Made by a program: the position numbers and the translations under genes. From the NCBI RefSeq assembly GCF_025979885.1, contig NZ_CP110139.1, positions 2,604,001 through 2,668,000 of the forward strand: 64,000 nucleotides of DNA. The letters run 5' to 3'. This document shows, in pieces, positions 16,462 to 23,983 of this stretch (position 1 is the first letter of the stretch; every line of letters starts with the position of its first letter). A model generated the notes under the pieces. That model saw nothing but the letters and a program-made list of their open reading frames with translations. It did not search any database and had not been told where the DNA came from. This DNA is from Hymenobacter sp. YIM 151500-1. Its GTDB lineage: Bacteria; Bacteroidota; Bacteroidia; Cytophagales; Hymenobacteraceae.

Positions 16462-16665
16462 TTTGCCAAAGTAGTGGTTGCCGCTGCAACATACTGAGCA
16501 AACGATACTTCGGGTGGCGTAGAGTGCCGCTCGGGTGGCATTGGTTCAGCATATCTGGCCGTTGGTTCAATTTTTTTGCCCGCTATACTCCAATCCTGCA
16601 TGTTCGGAGCACCGTTGCCCGTGGGCGTTTGCCGGCGGGCCTCTCCAACCCCATTCCTTACCGCT

Positions 16666-19122
16666 ATGAAACACAGCGTACTATGGCGCCTGGGCCTCGG
16701 CGTGAGCCTTCACCTGACGGGCTGCATCATCCCCGACCCGGAGAAGTACCCGTTTGAAGACCCCGCCCAGGTGCAGCAGGAGGCCCAGACTCTTTCCGAC
16801 AGCTTGCAGGCCTACATCATGAAGTGGGCCGACGGCAAGGCGCCCAGCCGCATTCCGGACCGGCTCATTCCCCAGGGCGTCACCGACCACAAAGACTTCT
16901 ACCTGAAGAATCCCGACGAGGTAAGCCCCGAGGAAGCGTGGATCCGGCGCTATGCCAAGCCAGTCAACCTAGACTCGACCTACAACGGCAACCCCGACCC
17001 GCACGTGACCTACTACCTGCTGGCTACTTCGCTGGCGCCCATGGGCAGCAAGCTGGTAATTGAGGGCGAGTTTCCGTACGCCCGCTTTTTCAGCTTGCAG
17101 GTCACGCCCCCACTCAACGGCAAGGAGTACTACTCCGGCGTGTTTGGCACCACCGAAGTGTCCATTGTGGATGCCGACATTGAGCCGCTGCCGGGCAACG
17201 TGAACCCCTACCGCGCGGGCGCCAACCGCCGGGCCAAGAACCGCAAGTACCGGATGGAGTTTGACTTGCAAACCGGCGACCCGGTAAGCCTCAACGATAA
17301 GGCGCACATCCCCTTATACCGGCAGAAAAGCAACCGGCGCACGGCGGCCATGATGGTGTACCAGGGGCCGTACGGCTTCAAAAACTTCCTGGGCTTGCCC
17401 GTAGCCAACCCCGGCAAGTGGAACCTGGGCAACGTGTGGGTGCGCATCTACGCCCCCGACAAGGACAAAGGCCGCCTGGGCGGGGTGCCCATTCCCAAAG
17501 TGTGGTTTGAGCTGCCGAACGGCAAAAAGTATTTCGTGGGCTCGGAAAACGCGCCGTACCGCAACTACGCCAACGCCACCGTGCCGGCCCGCACCATTCC
17601 GGCCGTGGTGGACCCGAAGGCGGCCGTGGTGGGCTGGAGCAAGGGCTGGGGCATCTTCCGCAGCATCCTGTCGGGCATTGGGGCGGCCAACGGCTGGAAC
17701 AGCCCCGAGTTCAAAGCCAAAGTGCGGGCCGTGGACCTGGGCGCCAGCGGGCGGGGCGAGTTTCAGCCCGCCCCCGGCAACTACGAAGGCAGCGCCACGG
17801 TCAACAACTACGCCACCTACGTGGGCCGCGACTTGTCGGTGGAGCCCGGCATGGTGGCCGTGCTGACGGGCCGCATGCCCACCTTCCCGAACACCCGCAA
17901 CGGCACCTCCCGGATGGAGCGCGGGCAGCTGCGCTACTGGTCTATCGGCGGCTACGACAACGACCCGCTGGCCCCGCTGCCCGGCGCCGCCCTGCACTCT
18001 GTGATGGACGACGAAGTGGCCCTGGACCGGCAGCGGCGCTACATGATTGCCTATTCCAGCCCCGCCGACCGGCCCCGCAATGCCACCGCCGCCAATGGCG
18101 TGACCTGGGTAAACTGGGGCCCCACCGGCAAGCAGGGCCTGATTATGCGCTACGTGGCCGTGGCCCCGGAGTGGAACTTCGACAAAGCCCCCCACGAGCT
18201 GAACCTGGGCCGCAACACCGACTGGGCCTCGGCTTCCTACGACAGCACGGTTATCGGCCTCAACACCCACCAGGGCTTTATGCAGTGCTACCAGCCCCGC
18301 GTGCACTATATGACCCGGATCGAGTTTGAAGCCCTGGGCAGCAACTTCAGCGTGGAGGACATTCCGATCTGGGCCGACACCCAGAACCACATCGGCCTGA
18401 GCGACGCCAAGAAGCGGCCGGCCACAGCCTCGTCCATTGCCGACAACAACCCCGCCAGCGCCGCCAGCCAGGCCTTCGACGGCAAGCTGGACACCAAGTG
18501 GGCGTCGTCCTGGTCTTGGGCGCGGGAGCCGCAGTGGCTGACGGTGGATTTGGGCAGCAAGAAGAAAATATCGGCCGTCAAGCTGTTCTGGGAGTTTTCC
18601 CTGCTCGCCTCGGACTACCAAATCCAGGTGTCCGACGACCAAGCCACCTGGCAAACCGTGCACACCACCACCGGCGGCGACGGCGGCATTGACCTGATCA
18701 AGAACCTCCGGGCTTCGGGCCGCTACGTGCGCATGTACGCCACCAAAGGTCCCTGGCCACTGTTTGCCCTGCACGAAATGGAGGTCTACACCCCGCAGCT
18801 GGAGTGCGGCGCCAGTACCACAAGCTGGATGCCGGCGAAGCTGCCGGAAAAACCAGGTAGCACGCGCACCCTCTCGTTTGCGGCTTTCCCCAACCCCAGC
18901 CAGGAAAAGCTTTCCCTAGACCTGCATGAGGTGCTGCCCAAGGATGGCCGCAGCAAGGCCGAACTCACCGTGTATAACTCCCAGGGCCGCGTAGTATACC
19001 GCACCGTTATCACCCAATCGACTTCCGTCGTTACGGTGCGCGACTGGCAGGAAGACACCTACCACCTCGTGGTCCAGGCCGGCCAGCAGCAGCTAACCGG
19101 CAAGTTTGTCAAGCGAAACTAG
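16666..19122 (+). CDS. Large surface protein with lipobox, discoidin domain and type IX sorting domain
   Basis: An 818-residue exported protein. The N-terminus (MKHSVLWRL...HLTGC) has a lipobox with Cys near residue 20. Residues ~45-575 are a large region that I do not recognise with confidence. Residues ~580-710 form an F5/8 type C (discoidin) carbohydrate-binding domain (ASSIADNNPASAASQAFDG, 'WASSWSW', 'WLTVDLGSKKKISAVKLFW', 'GRYVRMYAT', 'LHEMEVY'). The last ~85 residues form a type IX secretion C-terminal domain ('AAFPNPSQEKLSLDL' to 'TGKFVKRN'). A lipobox and a type IX sorting domain together are unusual, since sorting by each ends in a different anchoring. The ATG at 16666 was chosen for the signal peptide. 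Divergent from the LytS kinase. Confidence 0.85.
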   Translation: MKHSVLWRLGLGVSLHLTGCIIPDPEKYPFEDPAQVQQEAQTLSDSLQAYIMKWADGKAPSRIPDRLIPQGVTDHKDFYLKNPDEVSPEEAWIRRYAKPVNLDSTYNGNPDPHVTYYLLATSLAPMGSKLVIEGEFPYARFFSLQVTPPLNGKEYYSGVFGTTEVSIVDADIEPLPGNVNPYRAGANRRAKNRKYRMEFDLQTGDPVSLNDKAHIPLYRQKSNRRTAAMMVYQGPYGFKNFLGLPVANPGKWNLGNVWVRIYAPDKDKGRLGGVPIPKVWFELPNGKKYFVGSENAPYRNYANATVPARTIPAVVDPKAAVVGWSKGWGIFRSILSGIGAANGWNSPEFKAKVRAVDLGASGRGEFQPAPGNYEGSATVNNYATYVGRDLSVEPGMVAVLTGRMPTFPNTRNGTSRMERGQLRYWSIGGYDNDPLAPLPGAALHSVMDDEVALDRQRRYMIAYSSPADRPRNATAANGVTWVNWGPTGKQGLIMRYVAVAPEWNFDKAPHELNLGRNTDWASASYDSTVIGLNTHQGFMQCYQPRVHYMTRIEFEALGSNFSVEDIPIWADTQNHIGLSDAKKRPATASSIADNNPASAASQAFDGKLDTKWASSWSWAREPQWLTVDLGSKKKISAVKLFWEFSLLASDYQIQVSDDQATWQTVHTTTGGDGGIDLIKNLRASGRYVRMYATKGPWPLFALHEMEVYTPQLECGASTTSWMPAKLPEKPGSTRTLSFAAFPNPSQEKLSLDLHEVLPKDGRSKAELTVYNSQGRVVYRTVITQSTSVVTVRDWQEDTYHLVVQAGQQQLTGKFVKRN

Positions 19123-19148
19123 GCCGCGGCCTAGCCAGCCCCTCTTAC

Positions 19149-19215
19149 CCGGTGGCTTCACGGCCGGCGCAGGTTCATTGCCTGCGCCAGCCGTGAAGCC
19201 ACCGGTTTGTTTGTT
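19149..19215 (+). terminator. Terminator after the discoidin-domain gene
   Basis: A 25-bp stem with one mismatch (19149-19173 with 19181-19205) and a 7-nt loop, followed by a T-rich stretch. Strong terminator for the upstream gene; the next gene has its own -7 element downstream. Confidence 0.85.
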
Positions 19216-19304
19216 GTAGTAGATGGGCGGCATGAAAGTGCGTACCAGCTTGCTGGAGCTAGCTTGGGCCGTGGTGCGCGCCGACCTTGGGCTTTGGATG
19301 CACG

Positions 19305-19312
19305 TATCTTTG
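19305..19312 (+). promoter_or_regulatory. Candidate -7 element for cvfB
   Basis: TATCTTTG matches the TAnnTTTG consensus and lies 58 bp before the cvfB ATG, after the upstream terminator. A TTG occurs 15 bp upstream, closer than the usual ~19 bp. Confidence 0.4.
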
Positions 19313-19369
19313 CCTACTCCCAGGGGTTTCTCTTTCTCCTGCGTCACCTTTATCCCCGCCCCACCACTC

Positions 19370-20212
19370 ATGCTCCTCGGCGATTTTAACGAACTGGAAG
19401 TAGCCCGCGAAGTTGACTTTGGCCTATACCTGACCTCGGACGACGGCGACCTGCTGCTGCCGCGCAAGTACGTGCCGCTGGGCACGGGCGTGGGCGACCG
19501 GCTGCGCGTGTTCGTGTACCGCGACTCCGAGGACCGCCTGATTGCCACGACGCTGGAGCCCTTCGTGCGCGTGGGCCAGTTTGCGGCCCTCACCGTGCGC
19601 GACGTGACGCCCGCCGGCGCTTTTCTGGACTGGGGCCTGGAGAAAGACCTGTTTCTGCCCTACCGCAACCAGCGCCGCAACCTGCGCCCCGGCGAGCGGG
19701 TAACGGTGTTTGTGTACCTGGACGAGACGACGGACCGCATCGTGGCCTCTGCTAAGTGGGAGTGGTTTCTGAGCGACAAGCCCTACCCCGGCAAGGAAGG
19801 CGACGCTGCCGAGCTGTTCATTGCCGAAGAAACCGACCTGGGCTACAAGGCCATTGTGGATGGCACCCACCAGGGCCTGCTCTACCACAATGAGGTGTTC
19901 AAGCCCCTGCGCCTGGGCAACGTGCACCCCGGCTACGTGCGCCAGGTGCGCCCCGACGGCAAGCTCGACCTCACCCTCCAGCGCCCCGGCTACGGCGAAG
20001 CCCTGGCCGCCGCCGAAACCCTGCTCACCGCTCTGCGCAACGCCCCAAACGGCCAGCTGCCCCTCGGCGACAAAAGCGAGCCGGACGACATCTACCGCCG
20101 CCTGGGCATGAGCAAAAAAGTATTCAAGAAAGCCCTCGGCGCCCTCTACAAGCAAAGCCTCGTGGACCTGGCTCCCGAGCACACCCGCCTACGGGAGTCG
20201 GCGCTGGAGTAA
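19370..20212 (+). CDS. cvfB: CvfB-family S1-like RNA-binding protein
   Basis: A 280-residue protein matching CvfB (S1 RNA-binding-like repeats plus a C-terminal winged helix). The N-terminal 'FGLYLTSDDGDLLLPRKYVP', 'VFVYRDSEDRLIATT' and second 'VFVYLDETTDRIVASAKWE' show the repeated CvfB strands; the C-terminus 'SEPDDIYRRLGMSKKVFKKALG' is the winged helix. In staphylococci CvfB influences virulence gene expression; in this organism its role is unknown. The ATG at 19370 starts the conserved MLLGDFN; an earlier in-frame start at 19223 would overlap the promoter region. Its 3' end abuts the first RAYT-associated palindromic element. Confidence 0.88.
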   Translation: MLLGDFNELEVAREVDFGLYLTSDDGDLLLPRKYVPLGTGVGDRLRVFVYRDSEDRLIATTLEPFVRVGQFAALTVRDVTPAGAFLDWGLEKDLFLPYRNQRRNLRPGERVTVFVYLDETTDRIVASAKWEWFLSDKPYPGKEGDAAELFIAEETDLGYKAIVDGTHQGLLYHNEVFKPLRLGNVHPGYVRQVRPDGKLDLTLQRPGYGEALAAAETLLTALRNAPNGQLPLGDKSEPDDIYRRLGMSKKVFKKALGALYKQSLVDLAPEHTRLRESALE

Positions 20213-20219
20213 TTACTGT

Positions 20220-20395
20220 CTGGCGCGAGGTTAGCGCAGCGTACCTCGTGCCCAGTTATGAGGTGGAGGCTGCGCCTCCACTGCCGCGCAGCGGCAAGGC
20301 GGGACTGAGTTGTGCGGGCGAGTATCGTTCTGGCGGGGGAGGCGCAGCCTCCCGGCATATTGGGCACGAGTTACGCTGCGCTAAACTCGCGCCAG
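20220..20395. repeat. RAYT-associated palindromic element, copy C1
   Basis: A 176-bp element bounded by ~33-bp imperfect inverted ends (20220-20252 and 20363-20395, beginning CTGGCGCGAGGTTAGCGCAG). Inside are two smaller G+C-rich hairpins, one around GGAGGCTGCGCCTCC and one around GGAGGCGCAGCCTCC. It lies 8 bp after cvfB and 41 bp before the RAYT start. C2 (21013-21195) is its inverted copy and C3 (48818-48999) a direct copy. Confidence 0.9.
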
Positions 20396-20436
20396 TGGAG
20401 AAAAGCAACTATGTAACGATTCATCATTTCACTAGC

Positions 20437-20985
20437 ATGAGTGAGAAGTATAAAATCAGAGATTCACAGCAGCTGTATTTCGTTTCCTTTGCCACAGTCA
20501 ACTGGATTGATGTATTCACGCGGCGCCTCTACAATGACATCTTCGTGGATAGTTTACGCTACTGCCAGCAGCACAAAGGGCTGGAGTTGTATGCTTGGTG
20601 CCTTATGACAAATCATGCACATGTAATCATCAGCAGCGCCACCCAGCATCTTCCTTCCATTCTGCGGGATTTAAAGCGGCACACTGCCAAGTCCATTTTA
20701 CGAGCCATCGAAGAAAACACGCAGGAGAGCCGACGTGACTGGATGCTCTGGATGTTTAAACGTGCCGGACAACACAATGCCCACAACGAACAATATCAAT
20801 TCTGGCAGCAAAACAACCACCCGGTAGAGTTGTATTCTTACGAACTACAGCAACAGCGCTTAGCTTATGTGCACCGCAACCCAGTGGTAGCGGGCTTTGT
20901 AGACGCTCCCGAGGATTTCCTGTATAGTAGCGCCCGTAACTACGCCGGCCAAGCAGGTCTGCTGGAAGTGCTTTTCATTGGCTGA
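20437..20985 (+). CDS. REP-associated tyrosine transposase (RAYT)
   Basis: A 182-residue Y1 HUH transposase of the IS200-like (Transposase_17) type. The metal-binding HUH motif is 'MTNHAHVII' with His60 and His62, and the likely nucleophile is Tyr144 in 'RLAYVHRNPVVAGFVD', the RAYT-specific context. These proteins nick and join single-stranded palindromic REP-type sequences. Here the gene sits between two inverted copies of a palindromic element, as expected for a RAYT acting on its own repeats. The ATG at 20437 was chosen because upstream codons fall in element C1. The gene has more A+T and mixed codon usage than its neighbours, consistent with transfer. It looks intact. Confidence 0.92.
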   Translation: MSEKYKIRDSQQLYFVSFATVNWIDVFTRRLYNDIFVDSLRYCQQHKGLELYAWCLMTNHAHVIISSATQHLPSILRDLKRHTAKSILRAIEENTQESRRDWMLWMFKRAGQHNAHNEQYQFWQQNNHPVELYSYELQQQRLAYVHRNPVVAGFVDAPEDFLYSSARNYAGQAGLLEVLFIG

Positions 20986-21012
20986 CGTTTAATCTAACTC
21001 CACTGGCCTCCA

Positions 21013-21195
21013 CTGGCGCGAGGTTAGCGCAGCGTAACTCGTGCCGACTATGCCGGGAGGCTGCGCCTCCCCACGTCAGAACGACCCACGCCTGCTCCTG
21101 GTGGCCCGGTGCCGACTTGCCGCTGCCGCGGCAGTGGAGGCGCAGCCTCCACCTCATGCGCCGGCACGAGGTACGCTGCGCTAACCTCGCGCCAG
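21013..21195. repeat. RAYT-associated palindromic element, copy C2 (inverted)
   Basis: A 183-bp element with the same inverted ends as C1, but its internal hairpins appear in reverse order, so C1 and C2 face each other across the RAYT gene. The middle (about 21085-21120) differs from C1. The 323-bp gap between RAYT and the next gene holds little else. Confidence 0.9.
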
Positions 21196-21308
21196 ACGGT
21201 GCCAGCTGGTCAAGCAACGTTGCTGGGGAAAGCAACATCTGATGAAACGGACGCAGCGTTTCGACGGCAGCTTGCGTACCAGGTTCGTCTCTCCCCTTCG
21301 TTTGCTCT

Positions 21309-21977
21309 ATGACCAAAACCGCACTTATTGCCGGGGCCAGTGGCCTCGTGGGTAGCCAGTTGCTGCCGTTACTACTCGCTTCGGAGCGGTACAACCGCGT
21401 TATTGCCGTGGGGCGGCGGCCGCTGCCGCTGGTGCATCCCAAGCTGGAGCAGCGCGTTGTCGACTTCGATAGGCTGGAGGAACACCGCTTGCAGCTTATT
21501 GCCGACGACGTGTTTTGCTGCCTGGGCACCACCATGCGCCAGGCCGGCTCCCGGGAGGCTTTTTACCGGGTAGATTATGACTACGTGGTGAAGCTGGCCG
21601 CCCTTACGGCCGGCAATTTCGCAGGCCAGTTTTTGGTGGTGTCGGCTATGGGCGCCGACCCGGCTTCCCGCATCTACTACAACCGCGTGAAGGGCGAAAT
21701 GGAAGAGGCCGTGCGGCAGACGACGTTTCGGGCGGTGCACATCTTCCGGCCCTCCCTGCTGCTGGGGCCGCGCGCTGCAAAGCGCCTGGGCGAGCAATTG
21801 GGCGCTGTGCTACTGCGCCTGGCCACCCCGCTGCTACGCGGCCGGTGGCAGCACTACCGCGCCATCGGGGCCGATACCGTGGCGCGGGCCATGCTGCGCG
21901 CCGCTGAAGATGACGGGGGCGGGGTGCGGGTGCACCTCTCCGCCGCCATTGCGCGGGGGGGGCAAGCTACCCGGTAG
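21309..21977 (+). CDS. NAD(P)-binding oxidoreductase, HTATIP2/Fmp52-like
   Basis: A 222-residue atypical short-chain dehydrogenase. The dinucleotide motif is 'AGASGLVGSQLL' (8-19), followed by 'CLGTTMRQAGSREAFYRVDY', 'VVSAMGADPASRIYYNRVKGEMEEAV' with a YxxxK pair, and 'IFRPSLLLGPR'. This motif order is that of the HTATIP2/YwnB-like NAD(P)H-binding group, whose substrates are mostly unknown. Start is the ATG at 21309, 114 bp after element C2. Nothing in the surroundings fixes a pathway. Confidence 0.85.
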   Translation: MTKTALIAGASGLVGSQLLPLLLASERYNRVIAVGRRPLPLVHPKLEQRVVDFDRLEEHRLQLIADDVFCCLGTTMRQAGSREAFYRVDYDYVVKLAALTAGNFAGQFLVVSAMGADPASRIYYNRVKGEMEEAVRQTTFRAVHIFRPSLLLGPRAAKRLGEQLGAVLLRLATPLLRGRWQHYRAIGADTVARAMLRAAEDDGGGVRVHLSAAIARGGQATR

Positions 21978-21994
21978 TATTCCGGGTCAATTTG

Positions 21995-22002
21995 TACTTT
22001 TG
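21995..22002 (+). promoter_or_regulatory. Candidate -7 element (TAnnTTTG)
   Basis: TACTTTTG, 36 bp before the ATG of the next gene at 22038. The spacing is right for a Bacteroidota promoter; no clear -33 element. Confidence 0.4.
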
Positions 22003-22037
22003 CCAGACATTCACCTTTTGACTTACTGAAGCAGTAC

Positions 22038-22613
22038 ATGAATCGTCTGGTTATTGGCTTGCTGACCCTGGGCTTGCTGACGGGTACGGAAACAGCCTGG
22101 GCCCAAAGCAGAAAGAAGAGCGGCAGCGGCAGCAGTGGGGCCGGCTACCAAACCGGCCTGGGCCTGCGCGGCGGAGGTTGGTCGTCGGGGCTTACGTTCA
22201 AGCACTTCCTGAGCGGCAAAAACAACGTGGCCTTCGAGGGTCTCGTCACCCGGGAGTACGCCGCCCGCGGTGCCCGCGTCACGCTGCTGCTGGAAAAGCA
22301 CAAGCCTGTTTCCGACTTCAAAGGCCTGCAATTCTACTACGGCGCCGGGGCGCACGTGGGGTCGTACCGCCGCTACTACTATTACTACGACGGACGCTAC
22401 GGCCGGGGCAAGAACAAGCGCTACTACACGGTGTACCGAGTAGACGAGGACCCGTACCTGGCCGCCGGCGCCGACCTTATCCTCGGCCTCGAATACAAGA
22501 TGGAAGACCTGCCCTTCGTGGTGGGCGTCGATTATAAGCCCTTCTTTGAAGTGTTCGACGGCTACACCGGCTTCTACAACGATGCCGCGCTAAGCCTGCG
22601 CTTCACGTTCTAG
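22038..22613 (+). CDS. Predicted outer membrane beta-barrel protein
   Basis: A 191-residue protein with a signal peptide (1-22, ending AWAQ), a short Ser/Gly/Lys linker, then alternating hydrophobic and aromatic strands from 'YQTGLGLRGGGWSSGLTFKH' to the C-terminal 'DAALSLRFTF'. A terminal Phe and a strand count fitting an 8-stranded barrel suggest an outer membrane protein. A Tyr-rich loop 'SYRRYYYYYDGRYGRG' is notable. I do not recognise a named family or function. Start is the ATG at 22038; it ends before a strong terminator, so it is likely a single-gene unit. Confidence 0.7.
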   Translation: MNRLVIGLLTLGLLTGTETAWAQSRKKSGSGSSGAGYQTGLGLRGGGWSSGLTFKHFLSGKNNVAFEGLVTREYAARGARVTLLLEKHKPVSDFKGLQFYYGAGAHVGSYRRYYYYYDGRYGRGKNKRYYTVYRVDEDPYLAAGADLILGLEYKMEDLPFVVGVDYKPFFEVFDGYTGFYNDAALSLRFTF

Positions 22614-22646
22614 CTTCCGGCAGCCCCCCCCACGGCCCTCGCCTTC

Positions 22647-22682
22647 AGCCCGACCCCGGTTTGTTCCGGGGTCGGGCTTTTA
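22647..22682 (+). terminator. Terminator after the beta-barrel gene
   Basis: A perfect 13-bp stem (22647-22659 with 22666-22678), 6-nt loop, followed by TTTT. Confidence 0.9.
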
Positions 22683-22794
22683 CATTCCCCGTACGGCCGC
22701 TCAGCTGGCGTGCGTACAGACTTTTTGCAGAAGCGGTTGGCGTAAGCTACAAGTAGGTCAGTCCGCTATAGAGACGCGACCCGCAGCAACCCTG

Positions 22795-23772
22795 CTACAG
22801 CCGAACCCGGTACCGGGTGCTGGCCGCGCCCCCGAAGATGCCGTAGCCCGTGCGAATATTGGAGTGCAGCGGCGCCGGCTCGGCGAAGGGATTTTCCTGG
22901 GTTTCCTCGTAGCGGCGCTGCGACTGGATGAAGCGGTACAGGTCGGGGGTGAGGCTGAGCACGGTAACCTGCACGTAGGCCGGCGGCGCGCAGGTGCTGC
23001 CGAAGCAGCTGTAGTAGCTGCTCACGTTGGAGCTGAGCGTGAAGCGCCGGCCGTTGACGTCGGTGTCGGCGTAAGGGTTCAAATCGTAGACATTCCGCCC
23101 CAGGTTCGACAGCTGAAACGCGCCCACCCGGAAGTCTGCGTCGTCTTCATCGGCGTAGAGGGTGGTGATGCGCTGGCCCTGGGCATCGAGCAGCTCGGCT
23201 TGCACCAGGTAGTAATCGGTGGAGGCGGCCGGGTCGGTGAGCGTCAGCGCCAGGCGGCCCCGCACCTCATCGGGGTCGTTGGGGTCAGGAGCCCGCCGGG
23301 TAAAGGTGACGCTTTCCAGCTGGGGCTGAGCGGGCAGTGTGAGGGTGCTTGCCACCGACTCCAGGCCCGGCAGGCTGGCGCGCAGGGTATAAGTCTGGCC
23401 CGGCTGACCGGCAAAGTTCAGGGTGGGCTCGTAGTTGCCGGGCTGAGTGTCGAAGCCGCTGAAGGGGCGCGGAGAGCCGGGTGAGTGCCGGGCCGGCTTA
23501 AACCGCTCCACCACCGTGCCGGCCGCGTCGAGCACTTCCACGGTAGCATCGGGGCGCCCGGTTAGCTCGCGCGTGTCGAACATGCGCTGGCTGTTGCTCA
23601 CGTAGAGCTGCCCGAAACGCACTTCCTGCTCGCCTTGCTGCTGCGGAGCGGTGGTACTCAGCACGTAGCGCAAGGCAATGCGGGGCGTGTGCTTAGGCTC
23701 GGGAAGGTTGACGTCGTTGGTGCAGCCAGCCAGCAGCAGAGCCACGGGCAGCGCAGAAAGTATCTTTTTCAC
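22795..23772 (-). CDS. DUF4249 lipoprotein
   Basis: A 325-residue lipoprotein: signal 'MKKILSALPVALLLAGC' with Cys17 as lipid site. The body is beta-rich with 'QLYVSNSQRMFDTRELTGRPDATVEVLD' and 'PGNYEPTLNFAGQPGQTYTLRAS', matching DUF4249. Family members are usually encoded beside a TonB-dependent receptor and are thought to be surface partners of it. The receptor gene lies just upstream on the same strand (23984-26383). Start is the ATG at 23772. The 211-bp gap to the receptor contains dispersed repeats rather than a clear promoter, so cotranscription is likely. Ligand unknown. Confidence 0.85.
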   Translation of the reverse strand: MKKILSALPVALLLAGCTNDVNLPEPKHTPRIALRYVLSTTAPQQQGEQEVRFGQLYVSNSQRMFDTRELTGRPDATVEVLDAAGTVVERFKPARHSPGSPRPFSGFDTQPGNYEPTLNFAGQPGQTYTLRASLPGLESVASTLTLPAQPQLESVTFTRRAPDPNDPDEVRGRLALTLTDPAASTDYYLVQAELLDAQGQRITTLYADEDDADFRVGAFQLSNLGRNVYDLNPYADTDVNGRRFTLSSNVSSYYSCFGSTCAPPAYVQVTVLSLTPDLYRFIQSQRRYEETQENPFAEPAPLHSNIRTGYGIFGGAASTRYRVRL

Positions 23773-23785
23773 CTTGGTATAGAAA

Positions 23786-23917
23786 TGAGAAGTGAGAAAT
23801 CAGAGGTGAGAGGCGAGAAGTGACAGGTGACAAGTAGAACGGTCATGCTGAGCTTGTTGAAGCATCTCTCCCGCTGGCTAACTTCAATCGTGCAAACGAA
23901 GCGGGAGAGATGCTTCG
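23786..23917. repeat. Repeat tract: one A-type arm followed by hairpin B1
   Basis: From 23786 to 23836 runs a TGAGAAGTGAGAAATC/GTGACAGGTGACAAG-type low-complexity arm, then from 23841 a GGTCATGCTGAGC-type element with arms GAAGCATCTCTCCCGC (~23859) and its complement (~23898-23917). The outer arm has no partner on the far side, so this copy seems truncated. It lies 14 bp from the DUF4249 start codon. Confidence 0.7.
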
Positions 23918-23983
23918 CGGGGCGGACGCCAGATGAAGCAGGACGGGCTGATAGCGCCGCTGCTGAACGACAAACCAGGCAGC

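Noticed and set aside
17314..18774. 486-codon minus-strand frame opposite the discoidin-domain gene
   Set aside because: Antisense shadow with repeated His/Gly/Val composition and no motif.
20248..20436. Fusion of RAYT with an upstream N-terminal part
   Set aside because: The upstream codons are the palindromic element C1; RAYT proteins begin near the ATG at 20437.
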